NCBI GenBank assembly: GCA_020073705.1
Contig: JAIQES010000046.1
Coordinates: forward strand, 1 to 34,163
From: Terriglobia bacterium
Lineage (GTDB): Bacteria > Acidobacteriota > Terriglobia > Acidiferrales > UBA7541
DNA: 34,163 nucleotides
Direction: 5' to 3'
The translations under genes and the position numbers were made by a program. The notes under the pieces are model-generated. The model worked only from the letters and a program-made list of their open reading frames with translations, had not been told where the DNA came from and ran no database searches. Positions 16,964-25,335 of this stretch are shown here, piece after piece. Position 1 is the first letter of the stretch, and the number at the start of each line of letters is the position of its first letter.

Positions 16964-17872
16964 CTACATAGGCAGCGTTGATTTGATATCTGCGGGGGGA
17001 GCATCCTTAATCGTCGTTTGCTGGCTTACGACGATCTGCCAACGACCGTCGCGATATACCCAGACTCGGATGTTGTAATAAGGCTTGCCACCATTGCGCG
17101 GCACGTGATGCGAAACGATCACCACACCGTCTCCGCCGATATCAGTCATGCGCATGGAGGTCACCGGGTCACCTGGCACGCCGACTACGCCCTGCTCCTT
17201 CGCCTTGACGAGCTGTGCTACCCGCTCCGCTTTCATGGCAATTCCATCTTTAAGGCGGGGAAGGTCATTGATGATCAAGAACTCGTCGCCGGTCGGAATC
17301 GTCCAAACATCCGGGTCAGGATGCCATTCGGCAATCTTCGCCTTCAGCCAAGTAGTAATGATTGCCCGGTCGGCTGCCGTTGTTGGCTTGTAAGGTACGG
17401 TCTTGCATGGGTTGTTGCAGACGGAGTTTTCATCGTAATGATGCAGTGGAGCGGGTGTCGCCGGTGCCACAGGAATGGGGGTATCCAGATAGACGAACGC
17501 CCGCCAGCCCGCTGGGCGCTTCACCCATATGTGCGCAAAACGCGGGCTGTGGTGGATATTCAGGACCACGCCGACATGAGCATAGCTGTGTGTCCAGTCG
17601 GCTTCGCTCTCAATTTTGAAGTTGGCAATGTTCTGGAGGACCTGCGCCCTAGTCCATGTCTTGCCATTGGTGTCCGTCCACTCGAAGTTCTCGTCTAGGA
17701 GCGCGCCTACTGCTGTCTTGTCCGCTTTTCCGATTGCCTGAGCCAAAGATTGATCGGCCCGGAACAGCACCATCTCGTCATCGGCAGCGGCAACCGCCCT
17801 GCCTGTCATCGCGGCAAATGCGGCGCCGAATACAACCCCGACAACGAGTACACGTGTGACGAAGCCCTTCAT
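16964..17872 (-). CDS. Secreted NTF2-like (SnoaL/DUF4440-like) protein, cassette copy A gene 2
   Basis: A 302-residue exported protein. A signal peptide covers about residues 1-30 (cleavage near VAAA). Residues 30-130 form an NTF2-like domain of DUF4440 type with LAQAIGKADKTAVGALLD, NFEWTDTNGKTW and IWVKRPAGWRAFVYLD. A proline-rich linker then leads to VCNNPCK (C152, C156), and residues 160-290 form a second related domain with IITTWLKAKIAEWH and a final NIRVWVYRDGRWQIVVSQQ. NTF2-like domains serve many enzymatic and binding roles, so none is assigned. The ATG at 17872 is chosen because AGGAGGGG lies directly upstream; the in-frame start at 17908 precedes that site. A hand alignment gives about 81% identity to the inverted copy at 29282. 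It lies downstream of its paralogue at 17925. Confidence 0.8.
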   Translation of the reverse strand: MKGFVTRVLVVGVVFGAAFAAMTGRAVAAADDEMVLFRADQSLAQAIGKADKTAVGALLDENFEWTDTNGKTWTRAQVLQNIANFKIESEADWTHSYAHVGVVLNIHHSPRFAHIWVKRPAGWRAFVYLDTPIPVAPATPAPLHHYDENSVCNNPCKTVPYKPTTAADRAIITTWLKAKIAEWHPDPDVWTIPTGDEFLIINDLPRLKDGIAMKAERVAQLVKAKEQGVVGVPGDPVTSMRMTDIGGDGVVIVSHHVPRNGGKPYYNIRVWVYRDGRWQIVVSQQTTIKDAPPADIKSTLPM

Positions 17873-17924
17873 ATCCCCTCCTTTAAGCTTAAGTTGGAAT
17901 GCCCACACTCTCTGTCGCTTGGTC

Positions 17925-18863
17925 CTAGTTCATTGCGCTGCTTGGCTGCTTTACATCCGTCTGGGCACTTAAGACAATCTTCCAATTACCGTCTTCGTTC
18001 GTAAATATTCGGACGGCATACGACGGCTCTCCAGCAGCATTTGGCCCGTGATGCGCTGTCATGACCACGGCGTTCCCAAAGACAAACATGCGCATGGAAA
18101 CCACTGGGGCGCTCGGCGAACCGGTTCCGTAAGTCTCTTTCTGCTTAGTAAGCAGTGCCAAGCGCTCTGCCTTGTTCATGGACATGCTCGGACTGAAAAT
18201 CACCATACTTTCGTCAACGTAGTTTTTCCAGTCGTCTGGAATGGCATGCCATTCATCCATCTTCAACTTTAGCCACGTAGCCACGGCTGCCCGTTCGGCC
18301 GCTGTTGTTGGGTTATAGGGGAGGGATTTGCACGGATTGTCGCAGTCTTTGTCGGCCGCCTTGGGGGGAGCGGGGTGAGGCGCCTTCGTGGGAACGGGTG
18401 CTTCCAGCATGAGAAACGCCCGCCAGCCCTCTGGACGTTTCACCCATAGGCGCACAAAGTTCTCATTGTGGTGCGTGCCTGCGACGCGCCCGAGCTGCCC
18501 ATAGTTGTGCGTCCTTACATTCGTTTCACCCTCGGTGTCCGCCGCGAGCGCGGTTACGTCCTGAAGGGCTCCTGCCTTGGTTCGTGTCTTCCCCTCCGCG
18601 TCCGTCCATTCGAAGTTCGCGTCCAGAAGGGCGCCCACTGCTGTCTTGTCCGCTTTTCCGAGGGCCTCTGTCAAGGCATGGTCGGCCTGAATGACCACTT
18701 GTTCATCATCGGCAGCGGCAAGCGACCTGCCTGTCAGCGCGGCAAATGCGGCACCGAATACCACGATGATGGCGAGCGCATGCACGACGAAGCGTCTGAT
18801 ACAATTTCCTGAAAGTCGGATCATATCTGGCGCGGGAGTTTGCTGCTTGTTCGATCTAGCCAT
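17925..18863 (-). CDS. Secreted NTF2-like (SnoaL/DUF4440-like) protein, cassette copy A gene 1
   Basis: A 312-residue exported protein related to its downstream neighbour. A hydrophobic segment at about 26-50 (HALAIIVVFGAAFAAL) ends in an AAA-type cleavage region, so it is secreted or membrane-anchored. The first domain has DDEQVVIQADHALTEALG, NFEWTDAEGKTRTK and LWVKRPEGWRAF. The CDNPCK motif (C174, C178) separates it from a second domain with VATWLKLKMDEWHAIPDDW, a putative ligand-facing segment SMVIFSPSMSMNKAERLALL, and the final NWKIVLSAQTDVK. The ATG at 18863 is used because AAGGTGAA lies 8 bases upstream; a longer frame to 18938 lacks such a site. It shares about half its residues with the gene at 28353. 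The next gene starts 52 bases after its stop, so the two are co-transcribed. Confidence 0.78.
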   Translation of the reverse strand: MARSNKQQTPAPDMIRLSGNCIRRFVVHALAIIVVFGAAFAALTGRSLAAADDEQVVIQADHALTEALGKADKTAVGALLDANFEWTDAEGKTRTKAGALQDVTALAADTEGETNVRTHNYGQLGRVAGTHHNENFVRLWVKRPEGWRAFLMLEAPVPTKAPHPAPPKAADKDCDNPCKSLPYNPTTAAERAAVATWLKLKMDEWHAIPDDWKNYVDESMVIFSPSMSMNKAERLALLTKQKETYGTGSPSAPVVSMRMFVFGNAVVMTAHHGPNAAGEPSYAVRIFTNEDGNWKIVLSAQTDVKQPSSAMN

Positions 18864-19232
18864 ATTGTCGTTCACCTTTCCTTTCCGTTTCCTGACCTTG
18901 GAATTCAGTTCACCTGTGCAGCTTTCGTCGCTGAACAAGACGCCGTTTGATTGCCTTCAAGAAAGTCATAGATATTTCCCCGTCCGCAAAAATGTGAATC
19001 ACGATCTTTTTGATACGACAAACTGGCGGCGTCATTTATAACTCTTGAGAATTTTATGTAAACATCGCGGACAATACTAACAGCAATTTATTGAATTACA
19101 GCACAAAAATAAAGTATATGGTATATGCTCCGTCCAAGTATTGTGGCGCATGGCCGTGCTGCTAAGGCCTCCGGCGAAAATGCCGCGCCACGCACCGTTT
19201 ATCGTGTCCGTGTTGCAATAGGAGGGATTCAG
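18864..19232. other. AT-rich divergent intergenic region
   Basis: About 370 bases separate cassette copy A (minus) from the Tat-signal ORF (plus). The part from about 19020 to 19125 is markedly AT-rich. On the plus strand TTGAAT at 19091-19096, then 17-18 bases, then TATATG near 19115 forms a plausible promoter for the Tat-signal ORF. Regulation of both directions from here is likely, but no dyad operator stands out. Confidence 0.4.
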
Positions 19233-19427
19233 ATGAGCACGATATCACGGCGAGGATTTGTGAAAGGGGCGGCGTTGCCGCTGATAGCGTTCTACCAGCC
19301 CGATCTCTCCACACCCGCACAGCCGCGGAACGCGCACCTTCTCCAGGTTCCCCCCACAGCGTCGTCCAACACTTCCGCACCGTGTACCGCCAACGGTAAA
19401 CTTTCTTGCCCCGCGCTACAGCTTTGA
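19233..19427 (+). pseudogene. 5' remnant of a Tat-exported protein gene
   Basis: The 64-codon frame begins with a twin-arginine signal: ISRRGFVKGAALPLIAFYQ matches the S/T-R-R-x-F-x-K pattern plus a hydrophobic stretch. GGAGG at 19221-19225 gives a strong ribosome binding site 7 bases before the ATG, and a plausible promoter lies upstream. After about residue 33 the sequence becomes low-complexity and ends at 19427, far too short for a folded Tat substrate. Another frame continues past the stop with NFLAPRYSFEEDLEEKRRSID, so a frameshift plus deletion is likely. The mature protein's family cannot be recognised. The expression signals still look intact. Confidence 0.5.
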
Positions 19428-19681
19428 GGAGGACTTGGAAGAGAAACGCCGGTCCATTGACTGTCTCGAAGATGGCCAACTAGAAAATCAATACCCAGTA
19501 GTGAGATCCGCGGTGAGTTGCAGGTCATCGCCAAAATCCAAGTGAAGCGTGACAGAAGATCTCCCAGGCATTATGTCAGCCCCCGCGCTCGCCTGGTAAG
19601 CAACTGAACCGCCCTGCCGTAAGACAGTCGGAGGTCAGTGAGACGCACTGGCGGGTTAAAGCTGCCGCTACGAACCAAAAA
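19428..19681. other. Spacer, probably decayed coding sequence
   Basis: About 250 bases between the Tat-signal remnant and the 3' end of the UxaA-like gene. A frame with an acidic/basic stretch (EEDLEEKRRSID) runs to about 19540 but has no start. No recognised feature. Confidence 0.3.
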
Positions 19682-20851
19682 TTACGCGCTTTGGTAAAGC
19701 TTGGTGAGCACGAACTCGCGGTGCCCGAGAGCTTCAGCACAGGTGAGCCGGCCGTTGCAGGTGCGAATCATAATATCGATCAGGCGGTCGCCAGCCTCGT
19801 CGAGAGTCATTTCGCGGCGCAGAATTCCGGAGACATCCAGGTCAACGTGCTCGGCCATGGTGCGGGCGGTCCTGGGATTGGCGGTGAGCTTGATGACAGG
19901 CTCGATTGGGTTGCCGATGACGTTGCCCTGGCCGGTGGGAAAGAGATGCACCACGAAACCGGCAGCAGCTTGCAGCGTTATACATTCGGCCGCCGCCGAG
20001 GAGGTATCCATGTAGTAGAGCCCGGGACCTTTGGCGGGCGCTGCGGCTGGCTTCAGCACTTCAATGAACTTCGTCTTTTCGCCTATCTTTTCCAGATTGC
20101 CGAAAGCCTTCTCTTCAATGGTAGTCAGACCGCCTGCGATATTGCCTTTGGTGGGCTGTGATTCGGATAAATCGCTGGTCTTGTGCCGGTCGATGACTTC
20201 CTGATACCCGCGGAACGCCTGCATGAATTTTTCGCCGACCTCTTTCGTTGCGGCGCGACTCGCGCATACGAGTTCGGCACCGGTAATCTCCGAGGTTTCG
20301 CCGAAGCAGGTAGTCGCGCCCAGCGGATCGAGCTTGTCAATCAAATTGCCGACCGTCGGACAAGAACCGAGTCCCGAGGTGGTATCGCTCTCACCGCACT
20401 TGACCGAGACAAAAAGATCTTCAATGGAGCAGATTTCGCGCTGCTTTTCCGATGCCCGTTGAACGAATTCCTGCGCTTTGCGGGAGGCGGAGGCGATCGT
20501 GCTGATGTCGCCATTGGTCTCAATTGAGAAACCGGCCACTGGCTTGCCGGTCTTGGCGATCCCATCCACAATCCGACCCGTCCAGCCCGGTTCGATACCG
20601 ATCACGACGCAGGCGGCGACGTTGGGATTGGAGCCGATCCCGATTAGCGTGCGGAAGAAGAGTTCGAGATCTTCTCCGAACTGTAAGCGGCCATAGGCGT
20701 GGGGAAGAGCCAGAGTGCCCTTGATGTTATTGGCGACAGCTTCCGAGGCCGCGTTCGAAAGATCGTCAAGAGGCAGAATTACAACGTGATTTCGGATACC
20801 GACTCGACCATTTTCGCGGCGGTAGCCATAGAACTGATAGCGCCCCATCAT
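19682..20851 (-). CDS. UxaA family hydro-lyase, large subunit (altronate dehydratase / SuyB-like)
   Basis: About 389 residues of the D-galactarate dehydratase/altronate hydrolase C-terminal family. The N-terminus has [40 protein letters not shown] follows, then [18 protein letters not shown] near 155 with a conserved cysteine, [42 protein letters not shown] and [12 protein letters not shown]. Known members are Fe-dependent sugar-acid dehydratases or, in the split-subunit form, (2R)-sulfolactate sulfo-lyase (SuyAB), which releases sulfite. The separate small subunit and overall sequence feel closest to SuyB, but altronate-type activity cannot be excluded. The start ATG (20851) overlaps the small-subunit stop as ATGA, indicating translational coupling; the GTG at 20857 is less likely. 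Confidence 0.85.
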   Translation of the reverse strand: MMGRYQFYGYRRENGRVGIRNHVVILPLDDLSNAASEAVANNIKGTLALPHAYGRLQFGEDLELFFRTLIGIGSNPNVAACVVIGIEPGWTGRIVDGIAKTGKPVAGFSIETNGDISTIASASRKAQEFVQRASEKQREICSIEDLFVSVKCGESDTTSGLGSCPTVGNLIDKLDPLGATTCFGETSEITGAELVCASRAATKEVGEKFMQAFRGYQEVIDRHKTSDLSESQPTKGNIAGGLTTIEEKAFGNLEKIGEKTKFIEVLKPAAAPAKGPGLYYMDTSSAAAECITLQAAAGFVVHLFPTGQGNVIGNPIEPVIKLTANPRTARTMAEHVDLDVSGILRREMTLDEAGDRLIDIMIRTCNGRLTCAEALGHREFVLTKLYQSA

Positions 20852-21135
20852 GACCACCTCTTAGTCTTCAGATTATGTACATGCACATGACGTCCCTTGC
20901 CAACGTTGGCGACGGCACGCCCGATGTCGTGGCCGTACTTCAGGACGGTGTCACCTGACTTGATATCCCGCAGCGCGATTTTGTGGCCGAGGGGTACTGC
21001 ATCGAGAGATTTAAGTGCAATAGTCTCGTCGGTCTCCATAATCCAGCCCGTGAGATCCTTGCCGGGCTGCACGTCTTCAGTCACCACGACACCGACAGTG
21101 TCTGCCTTGTCATGGACGATAAAATGGGTAGGCAT
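20848..21135 (-). CDS. UxaA family small subunit, SAF domain (SuyA-like)
   Basis: A 95-residue protein corresponding to the N-terminal SAF domain of altronate dehydratase. [18 protein letters not shown] opens it, [22 protein letters not shown] is the diagnostic central block, and the end [14 protein letters not shown] is shared with SuyA and UxaA small subunits. It partners the large subunit encoded immediately downstream with a 4-base ATGA overlap. In the family this domain helps close the active site. It starts 28 bases after the GntR-type regulator stop, so regulator, small subunit and large subunit form one minus-strand operon. The separate-chain arrangement is the same as in sulfolactate sulfo-lyase. 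Confidence 0.87.
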   Translation of the reverse strand: MPTHFIVHDKADTVGVVVTEDVQPGKDLTGWIMETDETIALKSLDAVPLGHKIALRDIKSGDTVLKYGHDIGRAVANVGKGRHVHVHNLKTKRWS

Positions 21136-21163
21136 TCTCCTCGCTTCGTCCTTTCCAAAAAAA

Positions 21164-21922
21164 TTAAACGATCAAGTTCTTTCGGGGCTCTTCGCTTGCG
21201 CCGCCAGGTTCACTCCGGCCCAGCAGGCGCGTTACTTCGGTCGCGGCCTTAATCACTTCGTCACGGATGGCTCTCTCAGCGAGGCCTGCATTACGCGCTC
21301 TGATGGCCTTGAGCATGGCCTTTAGACCCAACATGCTTTCTTTCGACCGCTCCTGAGAACGCCGAGGGTGACTTAAGCCCATGGCGCGCCAACGCCAGAT
21401 TCGCCCGTGCAGTGACCCGATCATCGAAGAGAGGGTCTGGCTGCCAGCGCCTTCGAACAAGACGTCATAGAAACGGTTTTTCGCCTCAAGGATCAGCTCG
21501 GGATCACCAGTGCCATAGGCCTCGCCTACCCCTGCAAGCGCAAGTTCCAGGTTTTCCACCTGTGCCTCTTCCGCGTTCTCAACAAACAAGCGCGCGGCCA
21601 GTCCCTCAAGTACTGCGCGGATGGAATATAAATCCTTTGCCTCAGATAGGGTCAACTCGCGGACAACCGGCCCCTTATTGGCAATGATGGCAATGAGTCC
21701 TTCGGACTCGAGCTGGCGCAATGCTTCACGGATGACGGTGCGGGATACTCCCATCATCGCGATGAGTTCGCGTTCCCTAAGCCGAGCGCCAGGTTCCAGC
21801 CGTCCGGCGATGATTGACTGACGAAGTTCGTCCAGAACCTGCCGGCGGAGTGGAGCCGCGGACCTGTGGATGGTGGATAGGACTGCCGAAGAATGCGCCA
21901 TATGACTTGACTGTGAAATCAT
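21164..21922 (-). CDS. GntR family transcriptional regulator, FCD (FadR-type) subfamily
   Basis: A 252-residue regulator. A winged helix-turn-helix covers about residues 25-90 (VLDELRQSIIAGRLEPGARL, then ELIAMMGVSRTVIREALRQL). An FCD ligand domain covers about 95-235 (LTLSEAKDLYSIRAVLEGLA, NRFYDVLFEGAGSQTL, SLHGRIWRWR). FCD regulators usually repress sugar-acid or hydroxy-acid catabolic genes and release DNA on binding the acid, often through a metal held by Asp/His residues. The gene heads the UxaA-like operon and is divergent from the oxidoreductase-to-symporter operon, so it probably controls both from the 87-base gap. The ATG at 21922 lies close to an AGG; ATG 21901 is an alternative. Confidence 0.88.
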   Translation of the reverse strand: MISQSSHMAHSSAVLSTIHRSAAPLRRQVLDELRQSIIAGRLEPGARLRERELIAMMGVSRTVIREALRQLESEGLIAIIANKGPVVRELTLSEAKDLYSIRAVLEGLAARLFVENAEEAQVENLELALAGVGEAYGTGDPELILEAKNRFYDVLFEGAGSQTLSSMIGSLHGRIWRWRAMGLSHPRRSQERSKESMLGLKAMLKAIRARNAGLAERAIRDEVIKAATEVTRLLGRSEPGGASEEPRKNLIV

Positions 21923-22009
21923 CCTGTAATACCGTACTATAGTGTTCTCGAATTTTCAACTGGTATCTGAAAGAAAGTACGAGCTACTCCAATCCCGAAT
22001 GAGGCTGGC
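21923..22009. promoter_or_regulatory. Divergent promoter/operator region between the GntR gene and the oxidoreductase operon
   Basis: The 87-base gap separates two divergent operons. It contains the perfect 8-base palindrome ACTATAGT at 21936-21943, which also offers TATAGT-like -10 hexamers on both strands. TTGACT at 21907-21912 lies within the regulator's 5' end and could be a -35 for rightward transcription. A GntR operator would be expected here, but no textbook TNGTNNNACNA dyad is clear. Confidence 0.4.
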
Positions 22010-23101
22010 ATGAGCGCAAAACCCATTAGAGTCGGCATCGTTGGACTTGGACGCTGGGCGAGAGTGCTGACGCGCGCGGCTGCTAAGTCCCAGGCATTGA
22101 AAATCATCGCCGGGTATAGCCGTTCCGAAGAAAAACGTCTGGCGTTTGAAGCTGAGCTTGGCGTTCCCAGCGTCCCGGATATGAAGACCCTGCTCGCCAA
22201 CCCCGAAATAGCAGGCGTGATTCTCACCATTCCCAACGAACAGCATCTGCCAGTTGCCGCGGAAGTGGCGAAGGCGGGGAAGCACATCTATACCGAAAAG
22301 CCCATTGCCAGCACGCTCGAGGACGGGATCGAGATCGCTGCGCTGGAGCAAAAATTCGGAATTACCGTCACCGTGGGCCATAGCGCGCGACTGATGGCGG
22401 GGATACGCCAAATCGGCGCAGCCATCGATAGCGGTGAACTGGGCCGCGTCGCATTTATCGAAGCGAATTTCTCCAACGAGCGAGCGCTGGAGCTGACGCC
22501 GAAAACCTGGCGCTGGTACAAGGACAAAGCACCAGGCGGGCCGTTGTCGCAATTGGCAATTCACCAGTTCGACGTGCTGCATTATCTCGGCGGCGAAATA
22601 ACCGAGGTCGGCTCAATGGCCTCCAAACTGTCGCCGGTCGGCGCAGAAGTTGACGATCAGTCAATGACGTTGCTCAAGTTCGCAGACGGCAAGGTCGGCT
22701 ACGTTGGATCATGCTGGACGTCGCCTGGGGTTTTTGCGGTGCGCGTGTTCGGTTCCAAGGGTTTGATGCATTACGAGATCGACTTTCGCACATGGGACAC
22801 GCCCGACAAATTGCATGAGACATCAACCCTTTACATCCAACGCGGCAAGGATGGTTACGCCAACCGCGAAGTGCTGAAGGTTCCGGCAAGCGACATGTTT
22901 CGGACGGAACTCGAGTTGTTTGCTCAGAGCTGCCGGACGGGAAAGTCAAACGAGCTGAATGCTTATAACGGCAATATAGCCGTCGCGGTCGTTAATGCCG
23001 CACTGCGCTCCATTGAAGGGAGCGGACGCTACGTACGGGTCGCCGATGTGATGGCTGAGGCGCGCGCGCGAGTCGCCGAGAAGGGTGTACATGTTACCTA
23101 G
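22010..23101 (+). CDS. Gfo/Idh/MocA family oxidoreductase
   Basis: A 363-residue NAD(P)-dependent dehydrogenase. The Rossmann fingerprint GIVGLGRWARVL is at about residues 9-20, and the family EKPIAST segment with the conserved lysine lies near 97. GHSARLMAGIRQIG and the C-terminal beta-sheet domain with PGGPLSQLAIHQFDVLHYLGG follow, with a histidine suited to catalysis. Members oxidise or reduce sugars, inositols and related hydroxy compounds. The ATG at 22010 is the first after the regulatory gap. Its stop overlaps the start of the creatininase-like gene by 11 bases. As first gene of the rightward operon it probably handles an early cyclic polyol or sugar step; the substrate is not determined. 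Confidence 0.88.
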   Translation: MSAKPIRVGIVGLGRWARVLTRAAAKSQALKIIAGYSRSEEKRLAFEAELGVPSVPDMKTLLANPEIAGVILTIPNEQHLPVAAEVAKAGKHIYTEKPIASTLEDGIEIAALEQKFGITVTVGHSARLMAGIRQIGAAIDSGELGRVAFIEANFSNERALELTPKTWRWYKDKAPGGPLSQLAIHQFDVLHYLGGEITEVGSMASKLSPVGAEVDDQSMTLLKFADGKVGYVGSCWTSPGVFAVRVFGSKGLMHYEIDFRTWDTPDKLHETSTLYIQRGKDGYANREVLKVPASDMFRTELELFAQSCRTGKSNELNAYNGNIAVAVVNAALRSIEGSGRYVRVADVMAEARARVAEKGVHVT

Positions 23102-23894
23102 CCGCTACCTCATCGAGCTGACGCAGCCGGAAATCGCCGCGCAGCTCAAGAAGAATCCACTAGTGATTCTGCCGGCCGGGAGCGTGGAACAACATGGCCC
23201 GCATCTGCCGGCAGGCACTGATATTTTTGCAGCGAATGTGATCGGCCATGCGGTGGCGGAACGAATGGATGGCTTAGTCTTACCCGGAGGACCGCTGGGC
23301 GTTACGCCACTGCACATGCCATACGAAGCCACGCTCACTCTCACGCCCGAGACCTACTTGCGTGTGGTGACCGAAACCTGCGTATCCACTGCCAAACACG
23401 GCGCGAAATATCTGCTCATTCTGAATTGGCACGAAGGCAACATTGCGCCGCTCGCCATTGCCGCGGAATCACTGCACCGCGAGCACGGGTTGAAGGTGCT
23501 CACCGTTCAGGCCTGCTATGTCGCTGCGGACTTGTTCGGCCCGGAATGCGGCGGGCTCACGCACGGCGGCGAGATCGAAGCCCTGGCGGTGCTTGCCTAT
23601 CGGCCGGAGCTTGTGCATCTGGATCGCATTGCTTGTTCCTCCGAACACCGGCACGCCAGCAAGATGGATAAGTTGCGTCGCACGCGCAGTTATCAGCCGG
23701 TGCTGGGCGATGTGCGTTCCATCGCACCGACCGGCTGGTACGGCAGTCCTCAACACGCCACAAACGAAAAGAGCATCCGCCTGTTGAATGGCGTCGCCGA
23801 TGAGATTGCTCGAGAGGCCCGCGAAATCTTTGCCCAGCTTGACGCGGCCTCGGGCGGCATCGCTGAACTCAACAGACTGGCTGAAATGGAGTGA
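23091..23894 (+). CDS. Creatininase family protein
   Basis: A 267-residue amidohydrolase of the creatininase (PF02633) family. The metal-binding block is VILPAGSVEQHGPHLP followed by GTDIFAANVIG (E, H, D ligands) at about 24-50. LILNWHEGNIAPLA near 112 and THGGEIEALAVLAY near 155 supply the remaining conserved H and E. Known members open lactam or cyclic amide rings (creatininase, MftE-type peptide processing, 3-dehydro-inosose-type hydrolases). GAGAAGGG supports ATG 23091; GTG 23085 is the in-frame alternative. It overlaps the upstream oxidoreductase by 11 bases and the cupin gene by one base (TGATG), so the three are co-translated. Creatinine use is not implied: no creatinase is encoded here. 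Confidence 0.85.
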   Translation: MLPSRYLIELTQPEIAAQLKKNPLVILPAGSVEQHGPHLPAGTDIFAANVIGHAVAERMDGLVLPGGPLGVTPLHMPYEATLTLTPETYLRVVTETCVSTAKHGAKYLLILNWHEGNIAPLAIAAESLHREHGLKVLTVQACYVAADLFGPECGGLTHGGEIEALAVLAYRPELVHLDRIACSSEHRHASKMDKLRRTRSYQPVLGDVRSIAPTGWYGSPQHATNEKSIRLLNGVADEIAREAREIFAQLDAASGGIAELNRLAEME

Positions 23895-24292
23895 TGGCCC
23901 GCGTTTTCACCCAAAAGGAAGCGAAACACCTGGGACTCCCCGGGCGCAAATCGCTTGAGATCGTTTCAGGCGAGAAGGGTGCGGGCACGGTGACGCTGCG
24001 CCTTGTCGAGATCCCGGCGCTTGAACCGGGGGAAACGCTGCGGAGTCCGCATTCTCATTGTGATGTCGAAGAATGCATATTCGTGTTGTCGGGCAAAGGC
24101 ACGACGTACGCCGACAGCGGAGAGTATCCTCTCCAAGAGGGAGACACGATTGTGCTTCCTGCCGGGGAGAAACACGTCACCCGCAATACCGGCAACAGGC
24201 CGCTCAGGCTTTTGTGCTTCTTTCCCGCTGCGGACATCGCTACACGCACCCAAGAGCACACGCCTGCTTCCAAGGACCTGCCGAAGCGATGA
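23894..24292 (+). CDS. Cupin domain protein
   Basis: A 132-residue single-domain cupin. Motif 1 is SPHSHCDVEECIFVLSGKG, giving two histidines and a glutamate as metal ligands. Motif 2 is PLQEGDTIVLPAGEKHVTRNTG, with the last ligand histidine. The size and order are standard for small cupins, which act as isomerases, lyases or dioxygenases on sugar and keto acids. The ATG overlaps the creatininase stop as TGATG and its own stop overlaps the next start as ATGA, so translation is coupled on both sides. The reaction is unknown; an isomerase or lactone-processing step in the same pathway is a reasonable guess. Confidence 0.85.
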   Translation: MARVFTQKEAKHLGLPGRKSLEIVSGEKGAGTVTLRLVEIPALEPGETLRSPHSHCDVEECIFVLSGKGTTYADSGEYPLQEGDTIVLPAGEKHVTRNTGNRPLRLLCFFPAADIATRTQEHTPASKDLPKR

Positions 24293-25269
24293 GCGCCGAC
24301 GTCCTGTGCTTGCGTCCGAAAGCGGATTTTGAGCGGGCTGGGGCTTTACCGCCAGCGTCCCTCAAGGTTGCTTATCGGGCGCCAGACGACGCTGATGTTC
24401 CTTCGCTCATGAAACACGCGCTTGCGCTGGTGATCCCCGCCGTGGGACCCAAGCTTTCTCCCGCGCTTTTTGAGGGCGCCACCATTAAGCTCGTCCAGGT
24501 CACAGGCGCGGGTCTCGACCGGCTCGAGCAGGCGACGTTGCGGCGGCTCGGTATTCCGGTGGCGAACGTTCCCGGCGGGAGCAACAGCGCGGTAGCGGAA
24601 TATGTGGTCACGGCCGCTTCGGTTCTTCTTCGTCGTTTCACATGGGCCGATGCCGAGATTCGTAACGGAAACTACAGCGCATTCCGCGCACGCATGATTG
24701 CTGACAATCTTCCCGGACTCGAAGGACTCTTGGCCGGAGTCGTGGGCTTCGGCGTGATCGGCTTGGCGGTCGCCAGGGCTTTTCACAGGATGGGCTGCCG
24801 AATTTGCTATTATGATCCCGCGCCGCGTGATCCGGAAGCCGCGCGAGCGCTCGGCGCGCAGCCGCTCTCATTGGACGAATTGCTGCGGGCATCGGACGTC
24901 GTCACGCTGCACGTTCCGCTGCTGCCCGCGACAACGGGTCTCGTCGGAGAGCGTGAACTTGCCGAGATGAAATCAGGAGCGGTGCTGGTTCAGGCCTCGC
25001 GCGGCGGGATTGTCAATGAAACGGCACTCGCCGGGCATCTGAAGTCCGGCCATCTCGGAGGCGCCGCGGTGGACGTCTATTCGAACGAGCCGCCTGCAGC
25101 CGATAACCCGCTCCTGGCACTCGAAGGCGATGCGGCGCGCAGAGTCTTGTTCACGCCGCACATCGCCGGCGTCACCCGCCAATCCGCGGCATTTCTGTTT
25201 CGCTCGGCATGGCGCAACGTCGAGCGGGTCCTCATCGCCAATGAACCGCCGCTAGATCGCGTGTATTGA
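24289..25269 (+). CDS. D-isomer-specific 2-hydroxyacid dehydrogenase
   Basis: A 326-residue NAD-dependent 2-hydroxyacid dehydrogenase. The Rossmann motif is GVVGFGVIGLAVARAF near 149. The catalytic arginine is in VQASRGGIVNETAL near 235, a glutamate follows in VDVYSNEPP, and the histidine is in FTPHIAGVT near 290. The ATG at 24289 overlaps the cupin stop by four bases (ATGA); an upstream extension to 24073 is only the shadow of the cupin gene in another frame. It clearly differs from the dehydrogenase at 13460. It probably reduces or oxidises the 2-keto or 2-hydroxy acid formed by the operon. S-sulfolactate dehydrogenase SlcC belongs to this family, so that is one possibility. Confidence 0.88.
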   Translation: MSADVLCLRPKADFERAGALPPASLKVAYRAPDDADVPSLMKHALALVIPAVGPKLSPALFEGATIKLVQVTGAGLDRLEQATLRRLGIPVANVPGGSNSAVAEYVVTAASVLLRRFTWADAEIRNGNYSAFRARMIADNLPGLEGLLAGVVGFGVIGLAVARAFHRMGCRICYYDPAPRDPEAARALGAQPLSLDELLRASDVVTLHVPLLPATTGLVGERELAEMKSGAVLVQASRGGIVNETALAGHLKSGHLGGAAVDVYSNEPPAADNPLLALEGDAARRVLFTPHIAGVTRQSAAFLFRSAWRNVERVLIANEPPLDRVY

Positions 25270-25335
25270 GGAACGGGGAGAAATCATCATCGTCGGATGG
25301 ACCAGCCCGCCGAGAGGTTGGTGGAAGGGGCATAC

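Noticed and set aside
14629-23894. Creatinine degradation pathway (creatinase-fold M24 plus creatininase family)
   Set aside because: The M24 protein keeps all metal ligands, unlike creatinase. The two genes are in different operons over 7 kb apart, and no sarcosine-handling gene is present.
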